Shown here one piece after another: positions 53,821 through 61,745 of a DNA stretch of 64,000 nt. Origin of the DNA: Vibrio cincinnatiensis (GTDB lineage Bacteria; Pseudomonadota; Gammaproteobacteria; Enterobacterales; Vibrionaceae); NCBI RefSeq assembly GCF_022113815.1, contig NZ_SGOM01000001.1, forward strand, positions 434,001-498,000. The letters run 5' to 3'. Under the pieces are notes generated by a model. That model searched no databases and was not told the origin of the DNA. It worked only from the letters and a program-made list of their open reading frames with translations. The first letter of the stretch is position 1, and the number at the start of each line of letters is the position of its first letter. Made by a program: the position numbers and the translations under genes.

Positions 53821-54132
53821 ATGCTTAAAATCGAAATCTTCCCAGAGAACGTTCGAGTAGAAACTCGTAGCATCCCAAGTAAAGATGACAAACCTGGTCG
53901 CACGATCTACGAACAAATCGCGTACGCACATCTAGGCGGTAAGTTCCCAATAGAAATGAAGCTGACGCTTGAGAAAGACCAAGAGCCGTACGCCGCTGGA
54001 ACATACACGCCGCACAGTTCAAGTTATGTGGTAAACAACTTTGGTGGCTTAGAGTTAAAACGCTTTGGTATGATAATCGAGCCACTAGAAGACAAGCCAA
54101 TCGACATTGGTTTAAAGAAAACAATGGCATAG
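53821..54132 (+). CDS. Small phage ssDNA-binding-type protein (gene V / RstB position)
   Basis: A 103-residue beta-rich protein (MLKIEIFPENVRVETRSIPSK, then PGRTIYEQIAYAHLGGKFP, EPYAAGTYTPHSSSYVV). Its size, strand pattern and position directly after the replication gene fit gene V-type ssDNA-binding proteins of filamentous phages, which coat the single-stranded genome. A good AAAGGAA site precedes it. It is the last gene before dif. Confidence 0.72.
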   Translation: MLKIEIFPENVRVETRSIPSKDDKPGRTIYEQIAYAHLGGKFPIEMKLTLEKDQEPYAAGTYTPHSSSYVVNNFGGLELKRFGMIIEPLEDKPIDIGLKKTMA

Positions 54133-54157
54133 AACGCTCTAAAACAACCCATCAATG

Positions 54158-54185
54158 AGTGCGCATTATGTAGGTTATGTTAAAT
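54158..54185 (+). other. dif: dif site (chromosome dimer resolution site)
   Basis: XerC arm AGTGCGCATTA (54158-54168), centre TGTAGG and XerD arm TTATGTTAAAT (54175-54185). From memory the arms equal those of Vibrio cholerae dif1, and the XerD arm equals that of E. coli dif. It is the XerCD recombination site at the chromosome terminus and the integration target of CTX-type phages. It is at the right edge of the satellite and looks intact. Confidence 0.88.
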
Positions 54186-54280
54186 AATGGTTTGGATAAT
54201 TGTTGTTTAAGAGACGTTGAAATAACCTTCCATCATTTCTAAATTTTAATTCAACATAATCTATTTACCATAAAGTATAT

Positions 54281-54327
54281 AATTAGCTTAATTGTGTCAT
54301 TACTGACACTGACCAATTAAGCTAATT
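54281..54327. repeat. Long inverted repeat between dif and the vpsS-like gene
   Basis: AATTAGCTTAATTG (54281-54294) pairs perfectly with CAATTAAGCTAATT (54314-54327), with an inner TGTCA/TGACA stem and a small asymmetric bulge. There is no clear T run on either side. It may be the 3' end structure of the histidine kinase transcript. Confidence 0.55.
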
Positions 54328-54343
54328 ATTGTTGATAACATTA

Positions 54344-56086
54344 TTAGTTTGGTTCATGCAGCTGTAAATAAAATTGAGCTAGGCGTTGTAATTCTTGACT
54401 GCGTATTGGTTTTAAAATGACATCGTTCATACCCGCTTCTAGAAATATTTGATGATCACTTTGCATGGCATGCGCGGTGAGAGCGATGATTGGGGTTTGA
54501 ATATTCTTGGTTCGTAATTGTTTTGTTGCTTGGATACCATCCATGATTGGCATAGAGATATCCATAAGGATGAGATCAAAGGAATCATCACTCTTTACCA
54601 ATTCAATGGCTTGATGACCATGATCAGCAATTGTTACATTGTAACCCATTTGGGATAAAATCAACTGAATGACCACTTGATTTGTTTTTGTATCTTCTAC
54701 AACTAGAATATTTTTATTTATTAATCTTTGTTCAGATTTATCTAGCTGAGTGTTTGTAGATGAAGGAATATTTGTACCTTTACTAAGACGAGATTCAACA
54801 GGTAAGGTAATGGTAAACTGGCTTCCCTCACCAAGGACACTTTGTACAGAGATATCTCCCCCCATTAGACTAACAAGATGCTTTGTTATGGCTAATCCTA
54901 ATCCAGTACCACCATAATTACGAGTGATCGAGCTATCTGCTTGAATAAAAGGTGAAAATAAATGTTCAATTCGATGCTTTTCAATACCAATGCCCGTATC
55001 TTTTACTTCAATCAGCAATTGGTCTCGTGCTGTGATTAATGAAACATCGACTCGGCCAACATGAGTGAATTTAATGGCATTACCTATGATATTGAACAAA
55101 ATTTGAATCAGTCGAACAGGATCAACCCAATATTCATAATGATCACAAATTGAAGTTCTAACGTTAAAGTGAATGGCTTTGGTTTCAGCCGCTTTATGGT
55201 GGTATTCAAGTGCATGCATTAAACGTTTATGAAGCTGCACCCAGTGACAATGTAACTTAAAATGACCTGATTCAATTCGGCTTAAATCTAAAATATCATT
55301 GATAATGACCAATAACAGCTCTGCTGAGTCTTCCATTTGTTCGAGCAGATCTTGTTGATAACGATTTGACTCTTTACGCAAGATATCAATCAAACCTAAT
55401 ACTGCATTGAGTGGTGTTCTTAGCTCATGGCTCATCATCGCTAGAAACTGAGATTTTGATTGATTGGCTTGTTCTGCTTGCTGCTGTGCGATCGTTAGCT
55501 CACGTGTTTTCAACTCAACGAGACGTTGTAACTCTTCTTTATGTTCAATATCATTGATGGCTCGTTCAAGTAATGGACGAAAACGTTGCAGTGTCGCTTT
55601 TGTTTCTAAACTAAACTGCCCTTTCCTATTACCTAGTAATAATAAAATAGAGTCGCTTGTTTGTGTTCGAATACCAGTAAAGAGTGCAGATTTGATTTGG
55701 TTTTGAAGAAAAGGATTAAGATCATGAAATTCTTCTAGTTTGATCGGCTCAAAAAGAATGATGCACTCACCTTCTAATACCCGCTGAAATTTATCACCAT
55801 TCAACCAGTTCTTATCTTGGAAAGCTTGATTTGATGCAAGAAAGGTAGAAAAAGAGCCCTTTTCTTTGAGTTTTGAGATAACAACAAAATCGTCAAATTT
55901 GATATATCGATGTAAGACATCCTGTAATTCGTCGAATATCTGATATTTGTTTTCGGCATGACCTAAAGCTGAAATTGCCGTTAGTATGACCCGGTTCTCT
56001 TCTGCTAATCTGAATTCTCGCTCTTTACTCCGCTCAAGCTCAAGCAGCATCTCATTAAACTGTTCAATTTTATCTTGTTCCATCAT
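54344..56086 (-). CDS. vpsS: Hybrid sensor histidine kinase, VpsS-like
   Basis: A 580-residue cytoplasmic hybrid kinase without membrane segments. The N-terminal half (to about 195) is sensor/coiled coil. HisKA has MSHELRTPLNAVLGLI (about 218-233), HATPase has NIIGNAIKFTHVG and GGTGLGLAITKHLVSLMGG, and the C-terminal receiver (about 455-575) has ILVVEDTKTNQV and the phospho-acceptor in DLILMDISMPIMDG. It follows the NosP-like gene by six bases. VpsS in Vibrio cholerae feeds the quorum-sensing phosphorelay and biofilm control; the identity rests on this gene pairing. Confidence 0.85.
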   Translation of the reverse strand: MMEQDKIEQFNEMLLELERSKEREFRLAEENRVILTAISALGHAENKYQIFDELQDVLHRYIKFDDFVVISKLKEKGSFSTFLASNQAFQDKNWLNGDKFQRVLEGECIILFEPIKLEEFHDLNPFLQNQIKSALFTGIRTQTSDSILLLLGNRKGQFSLETKATLQRFRPLLERAINDIEHKEELQRLVELKTRELTIAQQQAEQANQSKSQFLAMMSHELRTPLNAVLGLIDILRKESNRYQQDLLEQMEDSAELLLVIINDILDLSRIESGHFKLHCHWVQLHKRLMHALEYHHKAAETKAIHFNVRTSICDHYEYWVDPVRLIQILFNIIGNAIKFTHVGRVDVSLITARDQLLIEVKDTGIGIEKHRIEHLFSPFIQADSSITRNYGGTGLGLAITKHLVSLMGGDISVQSVLGEGSQFTITLPVESRLSKGTNIPSSTNTQLDKSEQRLINKNILVVEDTKTNQVVIQLILSQMGYNVTIADHGHQAIELVKSDDSFDLILMDISMPIMDGIQATKQLRTKNIQTPIIALTAHAMQSDHQIFLEAGMNDVILKPIRSQELQRLAQFYLQLHEPN

Positions 56087-56092
56087 TGATCA

Positions 56093-57280
56093 TTATTCTG
56101 ATTCATAGAAAATAACCGAGGCAATCATTAAGTTACCATGCGCATTTTCACCGCCAACAAATCGGCCTTGTTCTCCAAAAGTGAAGGGACAGATAAAAGG
56201 CTGACCATGTGTTTGTTTCGCCAGTTGCTGGTAAACCGTCAAAATTTCACTACCTAATCGCAGCATTGGTCCTGCACAATAAATAATTATTGCTCCAAGC
56301 AAAAGAGATTCATGATAATTTTGAGTACTCACATCTTTAATCATTTTTGAAGCACGATTGACTAATTGTTCTTTTGAACCCGTCATTAATGTGATCGCCT
56401 CACCTTCCTTGATGGTTGAAAACAATTCCAGTGCTCCATTTTGTGTCATTCGAATTGGATGTGATAGCTTATAGTAGGCTTGTTGATGGACATAACCTGC
56501 AATACGCCCTAAAGGGAAACGGGTAACATGTTGGAAAAGGTAATCATCACTAATTTGTATTCCTGAATGATCGCTAATCCATTCCTTGTAGATATCAGCG
56601 GCTCGTTCTCCATCAATTTGTTCAATGAACCGCCCTACTGCTTGTGTGACCGTTCCTTCAAATTCTGTCGGTGAATAGCCAGCACTTAACCCAGTAATTA
56701 GTGGTTTTGAAGGAAAGAAAAGTTGTATGGCAATGCCATGCTGGCTCCACCCGTCTTGAGTGATAATCGACCACTTTTTTTGGATATTATTATCCGCTGA
56801 GCTACCGCCGATAATCGGCACTTGAGTCCCAAATGTCTCATCAATCGCATCAATAAAGAGCTCTTCATTACCAGGTGTTGAATGTAAAACAATCAGGCTT
56901 GGCACTTCACCAACACGGTGAGAAGCAGTTAATGCTTGTTGAAGCGCGATTTGTGTAGCTTTTTTATAATCACTACAGTGAGAGAGATCAACTAGCCCTG
57001 TACCATAAGCACTATAAGATGAGTCATAAATACCCATAAGAGCAATGACTGGGCCTGGATGATAACCTTTATCAGTCATAACCCCTAAGCAAGATGAACA
57101 GCCAATAAAAGGTGTTGTGGGAAAAGCCTGAGTTAGTGCATGTTGTATTTCATGACTATAATATTCTTCGGAGTAATAGCAGATAAGACTAGATAAACCT
57201 TCTCTACTGATCTCTTCCTTCAATTGGTCTATAGCCTGTATCGGTGCTAATCGGTGAGTATGGGCGGTAATGAGTCGCAT
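56093..57280 (-). CDS. nosP: FIST-domain NO-sensor protein, NosP-like
   Basis: A 395-residue protein with FIST N (residues about 30-220: IGCSSCLGVMTDKGYHPGPV, VPIIGGSSADNNIQKKW) and FIST C (about 225-370: GRFIEQIDGERAADIYKEW, ALLLGAIIIYCAGPMLRLG, PFICPFTFGEQGRF). NosP proteins of this fold bind haem and nitric oxide and control a co-encoded histidine kinase. Here it directly precedes a VpsS-like hybrid kinase and lies beside the cbb3 oxidase genes, as I recall it does in Vibrio cholerae. Haem binding itself cannot be read from the sequence. Confidence 0.85.
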   Translation of the reverse strand: MRLITAHTHRLAPIQAIDQLKEEISREGLSSLICYYSEEYYSHEIQHALTQAFPTTPFIGCSSCLGVMTDKGYHPGPVIALMGIYDSSYSAYGTGLVDLSHCSDYKKATQIALQQALTASHRVGEVPSLIVLHSTPGNEELFIDAIDETFGTQVPIIGGSSADNNIQKKWSIITQDGWSQHGIAIQLFFPSKPLITGLSAGYSPTEFEGTVTQAVGRFIEQIDGERAADIYKEWISDHSGIQISDDYLFQHVTRFPLGRIAGYVHQQAYYKLSHPIRMTQNGALELFSTIKEGEAITLMTGSKEQLVNRASKMIKDVSTQNYHESLLLGAIIIYCAGPMLRLGSEILTVYQQLAKQTHGQPFICPFTFGEQGRFVGGENAHGNLMIASVIFYESE

Positions 57281-57349
57281 CTGAAAATATGCTTAAAAAG
57301 TCCTTGGTTTGTTATACATGATCTTTGGTTTAGATGATAATTTTTATCC

Positions 57350-57721
57350 TCATTTAGTTTGTAAAAGTTGAATTTTAATGCCTAACTCTATGATCTGTAT
57401 CTCAGTTGCGCTATTGGTTACTAGCCATGCATCACCATTTCTAATGGTTTTTCCTTTTGGCTTGATTGTCCATTCTTTATTTATTGGATAAACGATATAA
57501 CCATCATAAATTCCCTTGCTTTTTGTGATAGTTATGGATATCTCATTTACAATTAATGAACATTTAGGTTCTGGTATGCAATTCATGGTGACAACGTCAC
57601 CATATGTTGCGGTTCGCCAAATAAAAGCAATAAGTAAGATCGCTAAAGTGACGATTATTTGAACAAGCCTGTATTTTGTAAGTGTTTCTGATGGCATTAC
57701 TTTATGTTCTCCGTGTGACAA
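57350..57721 (-). CDS. Hypothetical single-span membrane protein
   Basis: A 123-residue protein with one membrane segment near the N-terminus (residues about 21-38, LVQIIVTLAILLIAFIW) and a short periplasmic domain with a pair of cysteines (MNCIPEPKCS, about residues 51-58). I do not recognise the family. It lies between nosP and ccoN, divergent from ccoN. A role around the oxidase or in copper handling would be a guess. Confidence 0.65.
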   Translation of the reverse strand: MSHGEHKVMPSETLTKYRLVQIIVTLAILLIAFIWRTATYGDVVTMNCIPEPKCSLIVNEISITITKSKGIYDGYIVYPINKEWTIKPKGKTIRNGDAWLVTNSATEIQIIELGIKIQLLQTK

Positions 57722-57945
57722 ACTTCAAACTTTTTAAATAAAAAAGCAAACCCAGAACAATAGCAAGGTTACAACTCTGTCATTGAATTGTTAAATGCAG
57801 TATAGTTGCGTTCGGAAAATGCCACTTTTTATAAAGCCAGCAATAATTTTAAGGGTTTGATAATCATTGTTTTTATTGTGAACTTGGTGGCATTACGACA
57901 TGAGTCGTGTTGGAAGTAAAGTGTAGTTAATGAGAAATTGGAAGC

Positions 57946-59379
57946 ATGCAAATGAGCCAAGAACAGCAGCTTAAACAAAACTACAACTATACGGTCGTTC
58001 GCCAATTTACCCTTGTGACCATTCTATGGGGTATTGTCGGTATGGCTGTGGGGGTTTTGATAGCCGCTCAATTAGTATGGCCACAGCTCAACTTTGATAC
58101 GCCGTGGTTGACGTATAGTCGTTTACGTCCTCTGCATACAAATGCGGTAATTTTCGCGTTTGGTACGAGTGCCCTATTCGCAACCTCTTATTATGTTGTG
58201 CAACGTACCTGTCAAACTCGTCTTTTTGGTGGCCCTCTAGCGGCTTTTACCTTTTGGGGATGGCAGGCGGTCATTGTGGCGGCGGCCATATCCTTACCAT
58301 TAGGTTACACCACGAGTAAAGAATATGCTGAGTTAGAATGGCCTATCGATATCTTGATTGCTATCGTCTGGATAGCTTATGCCGTGGTCTTTTTTGGAAC
58401 TATTGTTAAGCGAAAAACTTCGCATATCTATGTTGCAAACTGGTTTTTTGGTGCATTTATCATTACCGTTGCGGTGTTACACATAGTGAACAGTATGGCC
58501 ATCCCAGTGTCGATGATGAAGTCATATAGCATCTATTCAGGTGCTGTTGATGCCATGGTGCAGTGGTGGTATGGACATAATGCCGTGGGCTTTTTATTAA
58601 CGGCAGGTTTTTTAGGAATGATGTATTACTTTGTTCCAAAACAAGCAGAACGTCCTGTTTACTCGTACCGTTTATCGATTGTTCACTTCTGGGCTTTGAT
58701 CTCTTTATATATTTGGGCTGGGCCTCACCATCTTCATTATACAGCCCTACCTGATTGGACTCAGTCACTTGGCATGGTGATGTCTCTGGTGCTTTTTGCT
58801 CCTTCTTGGGGAGGAATGATTAATGGCATTATGACATTATCAGGTGCTTGGCATAAGTTACGTTATGATCCAATTTTACGGTTTTTGATTGTTTCGCTCT
58901 CTTTCTATGGGATGTCAACGTTTGAAGGGCCAATGATGTCGATAAAAACCGTGAATGCGTTATCTCATTATACTGACTGGACTATTGGGCATGTTCACTC
59001 CGGAGCTTTAGGTTGGGTTGCTATGGTATCGATTGGTTCTGTCTATCATTTGATTCCTCGCCTATTTGGCCAAGAACGAATGTTTTCTGTGGGGTTGGTT
59101 AATGCCCATTTCTGGTTAGCCACCATAGGAACAGTATTGTATATCGTTGCGATGTGGATATCGGGTGTCATGCAAGGCCTTATGTGGCGAGCGGTTAACT
59201 CTGATGGCACGCTTACTTATAGCTTTGTTGAATCCGTGCAAGCTTCCTACCCATTTTATACCGTGCGTTTTATTGGTGGGTTCATTTTCTTATCAGGCAT
59301 GTTTGTAATGGCTTATAACACTTATAAAACCATTACTGCACCTAAAGATAGCTTAAAAGCTATTCTTCAGCCGGCCTAA
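57946..59379 (+). CDS. ccoN: cbb3-type cytochrome c oxidase subunit I
   Basis: A 477-residue protein with about twelve membrane segments, the catalytic subunit of the high-affinity cbb3 oxidase. Conserved histidines lie in [38 protein letters not shown] and [13 protein letters not shown]. It holds haem b, haem b3 and CuB and reduces oxygen to water. It is first in the ccoNOQP operon. The 224-base upstream region contains no clear perfect FNR site. Confidence 0.97.
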   Translation: MQMSQEQQLKQNYNYTVVRQFTLVTILWGIVGMAVGVLIAAQLVWPQLNFDTPWLTYSRLRPLHTNAVIFAFGTSALFATSYYVVQRTCQTRLFGGPLAAFTFWGWQAVIVAAAISLPLGYTTSKEYAELEWPIDILIAIVWIAYAVVFFGTIVKRKTSHIYVANWFFGAFIITVAVLHIVNSMAIPVSMMKSYSIYSGAVDAMVQWWYGHNAVGFLLTAGFLGMMYYFVPKQAERPVYSYRLSIVHFWALISLYIWAGPHHLHYTALPDWTQSLGMVMSLVLFAPSWGGMINGIMTLSGAWHKLRYDPILRFLIVSLSFYGMSTFEGPMMSIKTVNALSHYTDWTIGHVHSGALGWVAMVSIGSVYHLIPRLFGQERMFSVGLVNAHFWLATIGTVLYIVAMWISGVMQGLMWRAVNSDGTLTYSFVESVQASYPFYTVRFIGGFIFLSGMFVMAYNTYKTITAPKDSLKAILQPA

Positions 59380-59392
59380 GGAGATTGAAAGA

Positions 59393-60013
59393 ATGAGTAG
59401 TAATTCTAAAAATCGCCATGAAATTGTAGAACGCAATGTCGGCTTATTGGCTATTTTAATTGTTTTTGCTATTAGCTTAGGGGCTTTGGTGGAAATTACC
59501 CCACTAATATTCCAGCAGCAAACAAATGAACCGGTGGAGAATCTACGTCCATATACAGCTTTGCAATTAGAAGGCCGGGATATTTATATTCGTGAAGGAT
59601 GTAATGTTTGTCACAGCCAAATGATTCGCCCGTTTCGCTCTGAAACTGAACGTTATGGACATTATTCGGTCGCTGGTGAAAGTGTTTGGGAACACCCGTT
59701 CTTATGGGGTTCAAAACGTACAGGGCCAGATCTTGCTCGAGTCGGTGGACGTTATTCAGACGAGTGGCATCGAGTTCATCTGCTTGACCCTCGTGAGTTG
59801 GTGCCTGAGTCCAATATGCCAAGCTTTCCATGGTTAGCAAAAAATACACTAAGTCATAAGCATACCCAGCAGAAAATGACGCTATTCCGTGACCGTTTTG
59901 GTGTGCCTTATACCGATGAACAAATTGCCAATGCACCAAAAGAATTAGAAGGTAAAACAGAGATGGACGCCATCATTGCTTATCTTCAATCTCTTGGTCA
60001 TGCAATGAAATAG
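59393..60013 (+). CDS. ccoO: cbb3-type oxidase subunit II (mono-haem cytochrome c)
   Basis: A 206-residue protein with an N-terminal membrane anchor (about 15-40), the haem c motif CNVCH (in [23 protein letters not shown]) and a distal methionine. Length and the [35 protein letters not shown] block are typical of CcoO/FixO. It passes electrons to CcoN. It is 13 bases from ccoN. Confidence 0.96.
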   Translation: MSSNSKNRHEIVERNVGLLAILIVFAISLGALVEITPLIFQQQTNEPVENLRPYTALQLEGRDIYIREGCNVCHSQMIRPFRSETERYGHYSVAGESVWEHPFLWGSKRTGPDLARVGGRYSDEWHRVHLLDPRELVPESNMPSFPWLAKNTLSHKHTQQKMTLFRDRFGVPYTDEQIANAPKELEGKTEMDAIIAYLQSLGHAMK

Positions 60014-60024
60014 AGGAAGTATTT

Positions 60025-60198
60025 ATGGATATAGGTACGATTCACAGTATTTGGACCATAGTACTGTTTGTTTGCTTTATCGGTGTTGTGTGGTGGGCAT
60101 ACGGGAAGAAGCGTAAAGCACGTTTTGATGAAGCGGCCAATCTCATCTTTGATGAAGAGCTTTCTTCTTCGACAAAACAAGGAGAGACTAAGTCATGA
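60025..60198 (+). CDS. ccoQ: cbb3-type oxidase subunit CcoQ
   Basis: A 57-residue single-span protein (MDIGTIHSIWTIVLFVCFIGVVWWAYGKKRKARFDEAA and so on, cited by its start and the WWAYGKKRK element) with a membrane segment at residues about 8-26 and an acidic tail. This is the usual CcoQ size and position. Its stop overlaps the ccoP start as ATGA. CcoQ stabilises the complex. Confidence 0.93.
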   Translation: MDIGTIHSIWTIVLFVCFIGVVWWAYGKKRKARFDEAANLIFDEELSSSTKQGETKS

Positions 60199-61178
60199 CG
60201 ACATTTTGGAGTCTTTGGATTATCGTCATCACAGTCGGAACCCTGCTTGGCTGTGCTGCTCTACTCGTTTGGTGTGTAAAAGACAAAACGGGTGTAGAAG
60301 AAGGCAAAGATATGGGCCATGAATATGATGGCATCCGAGAAATAAATAATCCGTTACCTAAATGGTGGACATATTTATTTATTGGAACGTTTGTATTTGC
60401 CGCTATTTATCTCGCTCTTTACCCAGGTTTGGGTAACTTTAAAGGGTTGCTGGGTTGGCAAAGTTCAGACCAAACGGTACGTTCATTAACTGCCTCTAAG
60501 GCTTCTATTGAAGCCGCACAGAAAAATCGAGCCTTGGTTCAATACGCTAAAGAGTTAGATGATGCGCAAAGTTATTTTGGTGAGGAGTTTAAAAAACTTG
60601 CCTACCAAAGTGGAGGGACAGATCTACGGCCACTACCCGATATTGCGGCAGATTCAGATGCGTTAAATGTCGGACAACGCCTCTTTTTGCAAAACTGTGC
60701 TCAATGCCATGGCTCTGATGCTCGAGGGCAAAAAGGGTTTCCTAACTTAACGGATGAGGCATGGCTGTACGGTGGTGAACCCGAGGCTATTATTACCACA
60801 ATTCGTCATGGGCGAATAGGTGAAATGCCAAGTTGGAAAGAGGCGCTAGGAGAACAAGGGGTTAAAGAAGTTGTCAGCTATACTCTGAGCCTTTCTGGTC
60901 GTTCGGTAAATGCCCGAGAAGCTGAAGCAGGAAAAACTCGGTTTGTGGTTTGTGCGGCATGTCATGGTACTGATGGCAAAGGAAACCCTGCGGTTGGTGC
61001 GCCTGATTTAACCGACCAATACTGGTTATTTGGTGGTTCGCGAGCGGATGTAACGGAAACCGTTATGCATGGCCGCTCGGGTGTTATGCCCGCATGGTTA
61101 GACATATTAGGAGAAGACAAAGTGCAGCTTGTTGCCGCCTACGTATGGAGTTTGAGCAATTCAGACACAATGGAATAG
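60195..61178 (+). CDS. ccoP: cbb3-type oxidase subunit III (di-haem cytochrome c)
   Basis: A 327-residue protein with two N-terminal membrane segments (about 4-26 and 57-77) and two haem c sites, CAQCH (near residue 166) and CAACH (near 253), with distal methionines (GEMPSW and GVMPAW). It is the electron entry subunit from soluble cytochrome c or CcoO. The conserved HEYDGIRE-NNPLPKWW block lies between the two segments. It is coupled to ccoQ. Confidence 0.96.
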   Translation: MTTFWSLWIIVITVGTLLGCAALLVWCVKDKTGVEEGKDMGHEYDGIREINNPLPKWWTYLFIGTFVFAAIYLALYPGLGNFKGLLGWQSSDQTVRSLTASKASIEAAQKNRALVQYAKELDDAQSYFGEEFKKLAYQSGGTDLRPLPDIAADSDALNVGQRLFLQNCAQCHGSDARGQKGFPNLTDEAWLYGGEPEAIITTIRHGRIGEMPSWKEALGEQGVKEVVSYTLSLSGRSVNAREAEAGKTRFVVCAACHGTDGKGNPAVGAPDLTDQYWLFGGSRADVTETVMHGRSGVMPAWLDILGEDKVQLVAAYVWSLSNSDTME

Positions 61179-61189
61179 CGCTTCAATAC

Positions 61190-61212
61190 AGCCCCTTACA
61201 AAAAAAGGGGCT
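61190..61212 (+). terminator. Hairpin between ccoP and the FixH-like gene
   Basis: AGCCCCTT pairs with AAGGGGCT around a seven-base A-rich loop. It lacks a downstream T run, so it may be an RNA-processing or partial termination signal that keeps the assembly genes at a lower level than the oxidase genes. Confidence 0.4.
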
Positions 61213-61261
61213 GATTCTCTATCTGTTGTATGTTCTATCTTTTGTTGTAGAGAATATTCTT

Positions 61262-61741
61262 ATGGAACAATCTTGGTATAAACAGTTCTGGCCCTGGTTT
61301 TTAATTATATTACCCTCCATTGTGGTCATTGGAACCTTAGTCGTTGTCTTTATTTTTCATCAGAACGCTGTTTCCCTCGTTACAGAGGATTACTATAAAA
61401 AAGGCAAAGGCATTAATGTTGACTTATCAAAGATTAACGAAGCTAAGCGTTATCATCTTCAGGCGGCGGTTCTTTCTGAGGGAAGTGATATCGTGATTGA
61501 GTTAAAAAAAGGGTCTTTAGCTCATTACCCTGCTCTACAGATTATGTTTGCTCATCGAACTCTTCCAGATCGAGACTTTACTCAGTTAGTCACAGCCGAT
61601 TTTCAAGGTCATTATCGAATAAAATTAGAAGAGGCACTTTCTGGTCCATGGTTTTTAGAGTTATCGCCTTATGACAATGAATGGTTAATTCAAGGAAGGG
61701 TAAATTTTCCTATTACTTCCTCAACGCCATTAATGAATTAA
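61262..61741 (+). CDS. ccoH: FixH-like cbb3 oxidase assembly protein (CcoH/FixH)
   Basis: A 159-residue protein with one N-terminal membrane segment (about 10-33, [24 protein letters not shown]) and a periplasmic domain, with the FixH pattern [15 protein letters not shown]. It is needed for copper delivery or assembly of the cbb3 oxidase and sits before the copper-ATPase gene. I use the ATG at 61262 because the upstream extension overlaps ccoP. Confidence 0.88.
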   Translation: MEQSWYKQFWPWFLIILPSIVVIGTLVVVFIFHQNAVSLVTEDYYKKGKGINVDLSKINEAKRYHLQAAVLSEGSDIVIELKKGSLAHYPALQIMFAHRTLPDRDFTQLVTADFQGHYRIKLEEALSGPWFLELSPYDNEWLIQGRVNFPITSSTPLMN

Positions 61742-61745
61742 ACTT

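Larger units (their letters stand above)
51674..54185 (+). mobile_element. CTX/RS1-type Xer-exploiting satellite element
   Basis: The 2.5 kb stretch is bounded on the left by a hybrid dif-like site and on the right by a complete dif. Both sites share the 13-base direct repeat AGTGCGCATTATG. Inside are a noncoding hairpin-rich region (51706-52154), a divergent repressor, a gene II/X-type replication protein and a small ssDNA-binding-type gene. No coat, Zot, pIII or secretin gene is present. Size and gene set match satellite elements such as RS1 or TLC, which need a helper phage. Confidence 0.75.

Noticed and set aside
53825..54130. Minus-strand frame opposite the ssDNA-binding-type gene
   Set aside because: It is an antisense shadow without a start signal; the plus-strand frame has a good ribosome site and the expected position.
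57857..57870. FNR-like sequence TTGAT-AATC-ATTGT upstream of ccoN
   Set aside because: Only the left half matches; the right half has three mismatches to ATCAA, so it is not called although FNR control of cco would be expected.
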